DNA of 64,000 nt from Steromphala cineraria. Lineage: Eukaryota; Mollusca; Gastropoda; Trochida; Trochidae. The DNA is taken from contig OU744720.1 of assembly GCA_916613615.1 (NCBI GenBank), positions 76,225,338 to 76,289,337 on the forward strand. The letters are read 5' to 3'. The position numbers and the translations under genes are program-made. Positions 1 through 11,400 of this stretch are shown piece by piece. How positions within the stretch are numbered: the first letter of the stretch is position 1; every line of letters begins with the position of its first letter. The notes beneath the pieces are model-generated. The model did no database searches. It was not told the DNA's origin and was given only the letters and a program-made list of their open reading frames with translations.

Positions 1-801
1 AGTAACGTAAATGATGTTAACATTTCAGACATTAAAGCTTTTACTTGTCCTGCCCTTGTCAAAAACTTGAAATTCTAAATTTCCGAAGAGCAATTTCTAT
101 TTTCAATAAAGAATAATTGATGAAAACATTTGTAGACAATCTAGCCTATACGTTGTCTTGCATTAGTCAATTAGTAAGAAAATCATGAAATCCTCATTAC
201 CAAAACATTATGTGAACATCTGTAGACAATCTAGCTTATTTGCAATAGTCTCTCTGTAATCCCAATCAGCCATCACGCTATTGTAAATATGGCCCAGACA
301 GAACGTCGATATACTGAAAGAGGACGATCTATAACAAGAGCTTGTCTCGTGAGTCTTGTATACCTACTCCTTGATGGTATATCAATACTCGTCCATTAAG
401 TATGAATATAAAGCATAAAAGCTTGATGGGAAGCGGTTGGCACGGCGTATGACCCATCAAAAGGAACACTAAATCTCAAATCGACCAGAAAATTTCAAAT
501 GACCATGACTGATCTGATAGTTGGCAACAGTCGTAGTTCCTATTCACCTACGAGGATATTTTTGATACAAGAGGAAACAGTGTGTTAATATACACGCATC
601 TCTTCTTTGATTCTGATTGAGAAAGCAGTATCTTCATTTTACTGATTAGGGCGCCAACAGTACTGATTCAAGTGATTGAAAGGGTATTTGTACATAAGCA
701 TACCGAGAAAGCGAAATATTCTGGATGACAGACATTATCAATGGTATTTCACAAAAGAGAAACAATCATCCAGAAGATAAAAGAATAAAGAAAACGTATC
801 A
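1..801. other. AT-rich non-coding stretch
   Basis: No open frame of note, no RNA gene and no repeat family that I recognise. It ends at the TTAA that bounds the first MITE copy. Confidence 0.6.
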
Positions 802-1164
802 TTAAAGGGGCAGTAGCACGTTTTTTGATAATTTTACATCTTAAATATTTCACTTATAATTGTAAGTAAATGCTAAATGTATCATATTGACAGTGTCAAC
901 AATCTCATTACACAAGCCAATCACCCATAGTCAGAGGACAAAGTATGAGGCTTCACATAAAATCCATTGGCGGCCATTTTTTTGTGAACACCTTTAATTC
1001 ATTTTTGTAAGAAAAATGAATCTAATGGCTGAACTTTACGTTATATATTTGAATTATTACTGCTTCATTTAGTTTGAATACATTGTCTTTCAATTGGAAC
1101 TATTTATTTTCATTTTCATGACATCACCTTATATTCCCCCTAAAACGTGCTACTGCCCCTTTAA
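802..1164. mobile_element. TTAA-flanked MITE, copy 1
   Basis: A short non-autonomous DNA transposon. The left end reads TTAAAGGGGCAGTAGCACG and the right end CGTGCTACTGCCCCTTTAA, a near-perfect terminal inverted repeat bounded on both sides by TTAA. No ORF lies inside, so movement would need a transposase encoded elsewhere. TTAA target sites and duplications are typical of piggyBac-type transposons, so a piggyBac-derived MITE is the best inference. A second full copy lies at 15786-16149 and a right-end fragment at 24363-24455. The interior also contains the shared phrase ATTGGCGGCCATTTTTT. Confidence 0.85.
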
Positions 1165-4100
1165 ATAGACTGCTTCTGTATAACGTAAACGATCGAAAAT
1201 AACAAAAATTAAAAATCGTTATATATTCACAATTTTACGGATGTTAAGAAACCAAACATTAATTGAGTAATGCATGATATTCATTGTTGATCTAATGTAG
1301 GGTAAGCAATTGGTATAATTTTGTTACAGCGGATAAAAATCCTCTAGCGATATATGTGATTATTGTTCTAAATTGTTACATAAGATATTATCCAGAACGT
1401 TTGATGCACTTGTGTTTACGTATTTGCATGATGTATAGGTAGACACTGAATAGAGTAACAAACAAATACATGAACTCCATTATCAACTAAGGGTCCTATA
1501 AAAACTAAAATATTAACCAGGTCAATTAAGTCTCTGTGTCAATCATCCGCCCGTAGAGGGTTATAGCACATTTGAGATGCATAAACACTATCATTTTTCA
1601 TAATTGATCAGTTGGATTATAGTTCACGTTCATACTCCTGCTTTCTCTCATATCCATTTACTATGGTATTCAATTAGAACTATCCATAGCACAATTAATT
1701 ATTTACGCATAGCTGCGTTTCTTAACTCTTTTATGTCTTCATTCAACTCTGTGCGGGTAGTCTTGTCTTCCGCACTCACAGATTAGATCTAGAGCAGTAA
1801 TGAAATTACCCAGGACCATAAAGTGAACCCATTTGCGAAGCTGCTCAAGCGTACCCAGTGTCTACCTCTTGGGGTTTGCTCTAGAATGACAAATACAGAG
1901 GGAATAGACAGGCGCCTTGTCACATCCCGGTAAGCGCATTGGAGAGCGCTGCTTTCAAATTACTGCCCGCGGGCTGTGATTGAAGGCTTGATAGAATAAA
2001 CCCGTGTCGGGCTACTGCAAACAGACCAACATACTAATTATTGGACAAAAACTCTAATTTGTCATTTCTCACAGAGAAGAAAAAACATTAATCGATTTGG
2101 CAAGAATTGCAACTTCTGTAGACGTGTAAGATGGATTTAAAGATTTCCAGTTTTCGAAAATGCCTTTTTTATTCACTCAAGCCTGTGCTCAGAAAGAAAA
2201 TCAAATGGGATTGAAGGAAAGCAATCTTTTGACTTGTAGTGTAGAAGGTTGATGCGTGATTAGTCCCCAGGCGACACAGGTGTTTCTGTCTGCCTCGGTC
2301 TTGTGTCTGTAGACAGGCCTTATCATCTACACGTTCTACTGCTTTTATATAAAATCTCATCCAGGCAAAATAAAACACACCAATATGGTTTAATAGCATT
2401 TGGAGTCTTGCTTTAACTCTCAATATCTCTCTTTTCCTCAAACGAATAACAGCTTCATACGATTTAATTAAATAACTGATGTTTCCACTGCCTTCACGAT
2501 GTTATTTTCTGATAAAATGTTATGAGATACTTAAATCAGCTCTGTGGCTATTCTTCCGTCTCTCGTTTATCAAGGGAAAGATGGAGCCACTTTAACTCGT
2601 AAAACCATTTTTGATATGATTATCGTTTTTATTGTAAATAACGTTCTCTGTAGCGGGAACGGTGTTTCTAACTACTCTTTCATCTGTAAATACAGCTCAA
2701 AGACGTATGCAAGAAAGAAGAGACTACATTATCAAAGACGCATTAATTTCAAAGTCCATTGCTGGGAAAGAACATATTCCTTATTCCTTATACATATTGA
2801 TTGTAGACGAAGGGATAAAACCGAGCGGCCTTCCTCCGGGAATAATGAAATCGCAGTGTCTTTCAACTGGCGTCTCTTTGTGCTAGCGAATCTATCAGGT
2901 TAGCGCGAGATAGAATGTCTTATCCATGTCCTGCTGTCAGGTCTGTCTTTACAGTTCATAACCACTGTCGGTGCTCTTCTTCTGCTCTCAAGCCTCAGTG
3001 GTGCTGTGAGTCACAAAGCGAGTTACTCCATGGCTATAAATAATACACCTTACCCTAAGGACATCTCCCGGCGCTCCCCTTCATTTTAACTCCCCTCTTA
3101 TTCCATACATTAGCAATTTTTAGTGTTTTCAATCTCAAGCTGTCAGATTTCTAAATATCTTAGGTGCTAGACCTTTCTTCAGTCCAAGCCGTAGGCAATA
3201 TTTCGATTCAGATTTCTATTCTTTTGAAATTATGTTTGCTTTCTTTTCTGTTTGGACAATGGGCTTGAATCCATGGGTTGTGATAATCTAATGATATTTC
3301 GATGACTTAACAGCTGTCGAAGGAAAGCTCTTTGCGAGAGAAGACTAATAGAAAAGCTCTTTGAAATGTTTGACGTAACAAGCGGATACCAGAGATCTCA
3401 AACAAAAACTAACTGACTCATCAAAAATATCAATGAGGACAACGAATCTATGTCTTGACTGCATTAGCGATAATCATATATAGTTCTTGGGCTAACATTT
3501 CAGATTAAGCTAGGTTAGACACGATATTTACATCCATTTTATGACGGCTTGCAGACATGATCCTTTAAAGTAATTAAAAACAAATTAAATCATAATAAGA
3601 TATAATTCTCATATGCATTAATTCGTTTATGCCTGCAGCTACAACGGTTGTCTCAATCTTCCATTTTTATCTATCGCGACAAAATGAAATAAGAATATTC
3701 TCGACTAAATTTTAATTGCTGATTTTGCGAAAAATGCATGCATACTGCATAATGAGTTAACAACAATTTGATTAGAAAAACTACAGACTTTACATAATGA
3801 TTCCTAATTTCAATACATTGTGACTTAATCAGTGGTTACATGATCTGTGGAGTTACATATGTCTTGTACCTGGTGTAGGAACAGATGTGTATATAACTAA
3901 TACGTCGTTGGTGTTTGTTAGTAATTCTGTTAAAATGTCATAATGTTTTATTATATTATATTCAATCTTTGCAATCTCTGTTTTCTATTTGACCAAGGAC
4001 ATATACATTTTTTAAAGGCATTCGGCAATGGTCTACATATTAACATATATGTATTAAATACCCGGTAATTGACAAAGGGTGACGAATTAGTGACATGTGT

Positions 4101-5573
4101 TTTTACTTTCCTTGAAAGTTTAAATTTGAGAATCTGATGCATTTTAAATGATAAAGATGTATTTATAAACTTATCGTATTAACCATTTTGCATAAAGGCC
4201 ATTTCGTTAACCACATAAATGTCAAAGTGTAAATTATATAATTAAACTGTGAAATTAACATTAAGATTAAAGGAAAGGCTTCAATTTTAGTTGTTATCAC
4301 ATTACCAAACTGCTTGTGATGGGATCTGAATAAATATCTTACATCAATGTAACATTTACATTTGTATTATAATCACTTGTCAGTGGCTAGAATGTCTCCA
4401 CTCACATATATCATGTTATGAAATGCTCTTTCAAAAGGTCAAGTAATATAATATGATCAAATGTTGCACTGTTTTTACGTATCATGTGAGTGAAAATAGG
4501 CATGTTTCCTGTTAAATGGTAAAAAAGAGACAATGTGGATAGTCATTGTTTTCAAAATTTATAAAGTTTAAAATGCCGTTTAATATATTACCCGTCTTCG
4601 CATTTTCCAAACATGAAAAAAGCCAACGGGTAACTTTTTTCTTGAATGTGAAGGAAGTAGCTCTTAAAAAGGTCACATTGAGAATAAAATCCAAATGAGC
4701 ATTGCCGAAAATGAACAAAAGCTAAACCATAGTTCAGGCGGATTTGAAACTTGTTACCTATTTATACTTCCTTGAATATGAATCAGGCAACTCGTAAAGG
4801 GAAGTCAGAACTAAGAACCGTTGTGGTGTCACGGGGTCACAATGACTACAAGCGTTTAGTATTTAGCTTCCTTCCTTTTGATTGAATACATCATAGTTAA
4901 CTCATATTATTAAATAATTCTATTCATAACTCTATACACGTCAGTAAACGAGTGGCGATCGAACACTCAACCAAAACGAAATTGTGTCAAGTTTTCTCAA
5001 CCGCGGCTTCAAACCGGAAGTTAACGATTGTAGGGCTGATGAGATTTCCGGTTAGAACAATGGCGGTCTTGTTGAGCGTCCCCTGGTGTCGACTTTCAGG
5101 CTATCCCAGTCTGCTTCTCTATAACATTACAGCGATATGAATAAATGGAAGTAGTTGCCAACAAGTACTCGCCACTCGGAAATGAAAGCAAGATAAATCT
5201 CTATACAAACGCCACTTGTTTTATCACAGTCGGGAATTGTTGGGCTCTAGTTCTTTATAGTGCTCGCATATCTTACCTACCTGGTAAATTTACATTTTAT
5301 AATCACTGTCAAATTGACTCTTTGCAACTGAATTGTGAATATGATAGTTTTTAAAAGGAGCAAACTTTAGTCTATGATAATTTTAAAACATCACGGAACC
5401 TTCTTCTATGTTTCTTTATTTTGGGTTTTCAATCTGTCTCTTCCCTTTCGAAAAAATAAAAAAAGTTACTAAATGTTTCCTTTAGTTTTGTCTGCCTTTA
5501 TGAACAAAGAGTGTCTACATATTACAGTAACAATTGAGGTAAAAGCAGTGTTCCACTTCCATACCAGTTCGTT
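1165..5573. other. AT-rich non-coding stretch
   Basis: Only short open frames occur, the longest 119 codons at 2544-2903. It overlaps an equally good frame on the same strand, has no recognisable domain, and carries no flanking splice signals that I trust. No tandem or inverted repeat of note was seen. Confidence 0.5.
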
Positions 5574-6505
5574 AAGAGATGGATTAATACACACCGAAAT
5601 TGATAATCGTTACACAATGCAACAAAAGTAGTCTCAGAATAGGCTACCTTTCAATTAAGACTTTCCATTTGTTGGGTGGAGGTCTTAAACACTGAAATGG
5701 ACAATTCACACTGAAATTGATATTCGTTACTTGATAAGACACAATGCTACAAAGTGGTGCTAGGATATACTACCCTTCAGTTAAGACTTTCCATGGCCAT
5801 TTGTTGTGTGGAGGTCTTAAACACTGAAATGGACAAATTCACACTGAAATTGATAATCGTTACTTGATAAAGACACAATGCGACAAAGTGGTGCTAGGAT
5901 ATACTACCCTTCAGTTAAGACTTTCCATGGCCATTTGTTGTGTGGAGGTCTTAAACACTGAAATGGACAAATTCACACTGAAATTGATATTCGTTACTTG
6001 ATAAAGACACAATGCGACAAAGTGGTGCTAGGATATACTACCCTTCAGTTAAGACTTTCCATGGCCATTTGTTGTGTGGAGGTCTTAAACACTGAAATGG
6101 ACAAATTCACACTGAAATTGATAATCGTTACTTGATAAAGACACAATGCGACAAAGTGGTGCTAGGATATACTACCCTTCAGTTAAGACTTTCCATGGCC
6201 ATTTGTTGTGTGGAGGTCTTAAACACTGAAATGGACAAATTCACACTGAAATTGATAATCGTTACTTGATAAAGACACAATGCGACAAAGTGGTGCTAGG
6301 ATAGACTACCTTTCAATTATGACTTTCCATGGCCATTTGTTGTGTGGAGGTCTTAAACACTGAAATGGACAAATTCACACTGAAATTGACAATCGTTACT
6401 TGACAAAGACACAATGCGACAAAGTGGTGCTATGATAGACTACCCTTCAGTTAAGACTTTCTATTTGTTGAGTGGAGGTCTGAAACAGTGAAATGGACAA
6501 CTGTT
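5574..6505. repeat. 134-bp tandem repeat array, about 7 units
   Basis: The phrase GACTTTCCATGGCCATTTG recurs with its start at 5785, 5919, 6053, 6187 and 6321, exactly 134 bp apart. A degenerate unit lies upstream (start 5659, 126 bp spacing) and another downstream (6455). Central units are nearly identical and edge units have diverged, as expected for unequal exchange or replication slippage. No frame stays open through the unit. Bivalve transposable elements of the pearl/Helitron type often carry a core of 120-160 bp tandem repeats, so this array may be the core of such an element; I could not find its termini. Confidence 0.93.
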
Positions 6506-7772
6506 TCTCGTTGAATAGGCCGTCTTGCCACACACGTGTACAATCACTATTGTTTGTTTATGGCTCTGGTTGACGGTGTTACAGACCGCACTGCTGTGTG
6601 TGTTCAACTCCACGCCATCTCACACAGCCACTCTCCCGTGCAATACTACAGCATGGTGTCTAGTTCGACCGGTGCGTGCAACTATAAGATCTTTAGATCT
6701 GGGTGACAGGTATGACATGAAAGGAATCATTTAACGCCCAAATACCTGGTATGTGAGTCAGGTAAGAGACCATGGGGAGCCCCCCATACCTACATATAGT
6801 ATACGTATCCCAGGTACCCAATATCGCACCTCTAGACTACTGTGAAACTCTATTAGGGTTGCACTGTCAGACATGTTTTGGGTTTAATTAATGATTTATT
6901 TCCAGAAAAAATATAATACAAACACTAAGAATACATAGAATAGAACAGGAATCAGTAAACTGGCACCTGTGCCTTCATACATGCTTCTCCTAAAACAGAC
7001 ATATAAATAATAAGAAAAAAAACTTTGTGAAATATTTTTGAAAATGTTTGGTTCAGCTCAATATCATCAACTTTCTGTCTCAACGGTTCTTTCCCTACAG
7101 AGGTTGCTCAGTCATATAACACCGATCTTGCTTGCATGTGTCAAAGTTTGTGAAACACCATATTGCATCAAAACCGATTTTCAGATTAGAGTTAAATAAA
7201 AGATTATTAGAGTTACCTACGAGAGATTGAATGAGAAGACTCGATAAAATGATGATAGAGTAACAAAAGGACAAACTGTGTACATGCTAAAGGTAAACGT
7301 GTGGTAAGTTCTTTTCATTTCTTTCAGTGTTCACATTCAATGCAAGATGTCAATTTCTTTATACTCCTCTATGCTCTCTCAGCCGAGTTGTAATCCTCAC
7401 GAAGTATACTCTCTCTTTTCTGATAAAAGTCATTTTACTTCTTTATGAAACATGTTTATATGCTATCATTATGACCTTTCTACTTCAATGATATCTCTTA
7501 ATAGGTTACATCTACCTTTATCAACCTTTTCCAAACATTTCAAATGTAATATGAATTTCAACGTAATTCCTTAACACACAATTCCACTTTCACGTAGTAC
7601 ATTTGAGTAATCTTTTCGGGTGATTGTATAAGGAGGATATATTTACAACGCTTGGGGGAGCAAGAAACACACCTGTGTAACCTGTAGCGTTACGGCAAAC
7701 AGTTATTAAGCCAGGTAACATGAATCATGTCACGGGAAACATACCACGAGGAATTCATCTAATACTGGGTTA
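6506..7772. other. Non-coding stretch
   Basis: A 69-codon frame at 6525-6734 has a hydrophobic start but opens on TTG and is preceded by an in-frame TAG. A donor-like CAGGTAAGAG lies near 6758. Neither is enough for a gene call. Confidence 0.45.
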
Positions 7773-8070
7773 TGTACGTAAAACTGCAATGTAATAGCTG
7801 AGTGTCCAGTGCGTAATACGTGTTGTTAAGTGCTAAATCTACTAAGATATCATACGATAGGGTAGGCTACGGGAAATCCTGTCAAGGGATCGTTTAAGGG
7901 GGAATTCATTTAACACTTACTTATATACTTTGATGTAAAACTGCAATGTGTTGATAAACGAAGTGCCAATGTAATAGTAAACTTATTGTGCTTTACGTGC
8001 AAGTTAATTATAAACTAAATGACAATGTAGTAATAAACTTAGCGTGTTTACGTGTGGTTAAGTGCTAAAG
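7773..8070. repeat. Degenerate tandem repeat
   Basis: Variants of GTAAAACTGCAATGTAATAG, GTTAAGTGCTAAA and AATGTAGTAATAAACTTA recur several times with many substitutions and indels. This reads as an old, decayed minisatellite. No clean period can be measured by eye. Confidence 0.45.
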
Positions 8071-8755
8071 TTATAACGAAATTTGATAAAGAATATAAGT
8101 TATCAACTTTGTGTTGGTCGATCCCTAGAGAGGTTATATGGTGACTTCTGTACCAAAGTATGTGCCTGATTACGCCCAAGATAATCTATACAGAGCGAAA
8201 AAACATTCATTTATACATGCATGCTCAAACATAATTAAATTTCATATTATTGATTAATGTCTGTATCAATTGATATATCTGCTGTACTGATAATAATGAT
8301 ATTATACTTGATAGGAAATGATTGATAATTACTTGATGCATACCTCAAAGGTTTCAATTACACACCCTATAATCAAATCCTGATTGTGTATCAGTGGGCC
8401 CTATTTGTAACCTACACTATCAAGTACTTATCTCGCTTAGTCTACTTCGACCTCCCTAGTGTCTTCACATTATCATTGGTTTCTTGATACACTGCTACTC
8501 ATTCTATGAAAAATTAATTCGAAAGATGAGTAATTCGTTCGTCAAAGAAAATAAGTTTAGGAGATTTGTAGTTGTTCACCAATAATTCAGGCTTATTTTT
8601 TCCGATGTAACGTGAATATATAGTTAAATCTCCATGAACTGTACCCTGACAGATGTATTAAGAACATTGAATTAATAATAGCCAAAGAACAGTCTGTTGT
8701 TTGAGAGCCTTGATTAAAGGTACCCGTACCATGACAATATCACGTTCATGCTTGA

Positions 8756-8886
8756 ACACTTTAGGGCATCTCTTTGGAACTTTGGTATCATCTTGTTGGT
8801 ATCAAGAGATCATCTCGTGGGTACCTTGAGATCATCTCTTTGGAACTTTTTAGATCATCTCGTTGGAACTTTGGTATCATTTCGAT
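8756..8886. repeat. Degenerate short tandem repeat
   Basis: The phrase GATCATCTCGTTGGAACTTT and variants recur five or so times with uneven spacing (22-27 bp). A related phrase, GGGATCATCTTGTGGCATTT, appears again near 9200. The block abuts the dispersed repeat that begins at about 8895. Confidence 0.55.
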
Positions 8887-8894
8887 GCTACCTC

Positions 8895-9010
8895 GTTTGT
8901 CATCCAGACCCTAAAACAAAGATATTTAATTGATGACCAAACCAGTCTAGAAAAGATAGCAAGTCTAGATCGCTCAGCTTTACTTCTGAGACTAAATGTT
9001 AGTCTAGGTG
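8895..9010 (+). repeat. Dispersed repeat family X, copy 1
   Basis: This segment (GTCATCCAGACC, AAGTCTAGATCGCTCAGCTTT, GAGACTAAATGTTAGTCTA) recurs in reverse orientation at 21205-21395 with most of its bases unchanged. A shorter match to its first part lies at about 15688-15716. Copy 2 carries about 90 bp between the CTCAGCTTT and GAGACTAAATG parts that copy 1 lacks. The terminal GACTAAATGTTAGTC is itself an imperfect palindrome. It is probably a non-autonomous transposon or SINE-like family; its class is unknown. Confidence 0.65.
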
Positions 9011-9040
9011 CTACCTCGGGATTAGACTAAACTTAAGTCT

Positions 9041-9472
9041 ATGAAATATATTATTTTTGAAATAATTACATGCTTTTCAACATTTTTATTTCTTGGTCTC
9101 CTCATTGTAAATTGCTGTAGCCTAGACTTGCTGAAGGAGAACCTAGACTGTATTAAAGGCTCCTTTTTATTTACAGTCCTGAAGCTGGACTACCTCGGGA
9201 TCATCTTGTGGCATTTCGGGGTATCTTTTAGGTCCTTTGAGATGTCTGTTTATACCTTTAGAGCATTTCTTATTGGTGGTCACTTTGATGGCAGGCCAAA
9301 AAACCTCGCTAGTACAACTGTCTACTTTAGTCGTGACCAATGCATTAAAACGATGAAATATGGTTCACAAAGTGGTAGTTATCTTTCACTGTTTGCTGGA
9401 TGTGATGATTGCCAAATGTTATTTCTAGTCTGTCATTTGGACGAGCGTGAGGTGATAACCGTTATCATTTAG
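9041..9472 (+). CDS. Orphan ORF of 143 codons, doubtful
   Basis: The frame opens on an ATG and begins with a hydrophobic stretch (residues 4-28, rich in I, F and L) that could act as a signal peptide or membrane anchor. The rest has scattered cysteines and no motif I recognise. It starts 30 bp after a dispersed repeat and partly overlaps phrases related to the degenerate repeat at 8756-8886, so it may be an accident of repeat sequence. I see no promoter, splice site or polyadenylation signal. I do not assign a function, and chance is the more likely explanation. Confidence 0.15.
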   Translation: MKYIIFEIITCFSTFLFLGLLIVNCCSLDLLKENLDCIKGSFLFTVLKLDYLGIILWHFGVSFRSFEMSVYTFRAFLIGGHFDGRPKNLASTTVYFSRDQCIKTMKYGSQSGSYLSLFAGCDDCQMLFLVCHLDEREVITVII

Positions 9473-10734
9473 CATTTATATAAACCCATTGAAAGGAAAC
9501 TAAAGGTCATTGTTATCAATTACCATCGTTTGACGTCAACATTATGGTGTTAATAAAACATGTTATAAATATGTTAATACTTGTTATAAATACAAGATAA
9601 CGATATAAATATGCATGCGATCAAAATTTGTAATTATCCATATTGATTAAATTGATCGATGCAGCGAAATTAAAAAAAATCATTTTCATTTCTATTCTAC
9701 CATTTAATTGAAACACAATACAATTTAAGTGAGATCAAAAAGCATTTATCTGAAACAGTTGATCTTTTAAATGAAACAGGTTTCACTTCCGGTGAGTGCT
9801 CTGTGGATCAGACAATAGACTACACCTTCACCACAGTACCCTTTGTTATTATATCCACCAATCAAATAACATATCGATGTTTTCTAAATAGATTGCCTAG
9901 AATCAATACTGCTCCCATTTAGCGGTTACTCGAGTGCACATGTTGTCGCTAATCGCTGCAAGTGACACGTCAATATTGAACTGTTTGATCAGCGACGATT
10001 TCGACCCCATGCTGTGCTGGTAGCTGATATAAACTGCTAGACCGGACTATGTAATATCCCTGCCCATCACGCGGGCTGCTTCTCTAGACTATGCCTTGGG
10101 GTGATAATATTCCTCTTTCTTGTTGCTTCTATATTGAACCGCACTTTAAGCTAATAGGATATCCTTAGACTTAGACAAGATTGTAGTTATGATGAATCGT
10201 TTTCTACAATAACATTAATTGAATGTTTAAATCGACTTTCGATCGATGGCAGTTGATTCAGAAGGCCAAGAGAATTTTATATAACTTTATTTTGAAGTAT
10301 TTGTTTTGATTTTTACCATTTTGTCAAATTTGTCAATTTTGATAGCTTTTAGAAATCTAAACTTCTAGAATTGCCTCAAGTCAATTTTGTGATAGTTTGC
10401 TCAAAATGCTGACACATTCCTTATTTGAATGAATTTGATAAGCGTAAAAAGTAGATCTGTGTTGAATACACCACTACAATCTACATGTATATACAGTAGC
10501 CTCCCTGTCGTTAACTTTACAGCACAAGCGTAAAGCTTGACTGCATGTGTGGCATTCCAAACACGCAGATAAGTAATGAGTATAGATTGAGCATCTTGTA
10601 ACTCCAGACTGGAGCTTGTGCAGAATCAATAACCATCCATTATTACGCGATACCTCCATATTTGATGGCCACACATAAATTCATCTTTATTACCAGCGGT
10701 TATCTGACGTGCGAATATTGACCGTCCCCTGAAT
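9473..10734. other. Non-coding stretch
   Basis: No frame or repeat that I can support. Confidence 0.5.
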
Positions 10735-10900
10735 GTGAAGTAATGAAGCCCCCTGCTGTTTGGCATATCGTGAAGTAATGAAGCCCCCTGCTGTTTTGGC
10801 ATATCGTGAAGTAATGAAGCCCCCCACTGTTTGGCATATCGTGAAGTAATGAAGCCTCACATGGTGTAACATGTTGTGAAGTAATGAAGCCATTGCTCCA
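10735..10900. repeat. 35-bp minisatellite, cluster 1
   Basis: GTGAAGTAATGAAGCC starts at 10735, 10770, 10806, 10841 and 10876, giving five units of 35-36 bp. Unit 5 (CTCACATGGTGTAACATGTT) links this cluster to the units of cluster 2. The open frame on the minus strand here is just the repeat read in triplets. Confidence 0.92.
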
Positions 10901-10916
10901 GCTTCATGACTGTGTA

Positions 10917-11050
10917 TTAAATAGGAACCTTTGGTACAATTTAGTCCTAATTATGCAAGTCTAGATTGAGTTAATACACATGAAATGAAAAGCCTCAAGA
11001 AACAAATTGATATAATGAAGGTACAATAATCATTGTAAATATTTCGTAGC
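10917..11050 (+). repeat. Dispersed repeat Y, copy 1, between minisatellite clusters
   Basis: The sequence around GCAAGTCTAGATTGAG and TACACATGAAATGAAA recurs at about 57466-57575 (GCAAATCTAGATTAAG, ACACATGAAATGAAAGACCT, then ATATTTCATTGAC). Here it separates two blocks of the same 35-bp repeat. That layout suggests one mobile element with a body and an internal tandem repeat. Confidence 0.55.
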
Positions 11051-11059
11051 CTGAATTTT

Positions 11060-11400
11060 AGTCATTGAAACCTCGTGTATTGTAACATATTGATAATTAA
11101 TGAAGCCTCGTGTATTGTAACATATTGATTATTAATGAAGCCTCGTGTATTATAAAATGTTATAAAGTAATGAAACCTCTAAATTGTAACATGTTATAAA
11201 GTAATGAAACCTCTAAATTGTAACATGTTATAAAGTAATGTAACCTGTCTAAATTGTAACATGTTATAAAGTAATGAAACCTCTAAATTGTAACATGTTG
11301 TAAATCAATTAAGCCTCGTGTATTGTAACATATTCTTAAGTATTGAATACTCCTGTGGTGTAACACAGTAATGTAACTTGCTAGAGTGAAACATGTTACT
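11060..11400. repeat. 34-35-bp minisatellite, cluster 2
   Basis: About nine units built on TAATGAAACCTCTAAATTG and GTAACATGTTATAAAG. Earlier units read TAATGAAGCCTCGTGTATTG. Units decay toward 11400. The core TAATGAAGCCTC plus TGTAACATGTT is shared with cluster 1, so both belong to one satellite family. Confidence 0.9.

Noticed and set aside
2544..2903. 119-codon frame with an overlapping 74-codon frame
   Set aside because: No ATG-context, splice or domain support, and no way to choose between the overlapping frames; length is within chance for the window.
6525..6734. Frame with a hydrophobic, signal-peptide-like start
   Set aside because: Opens on TTG after an in-frame TAG, has no ATG at the start, and the donor-like site lies beyond its stop codon.
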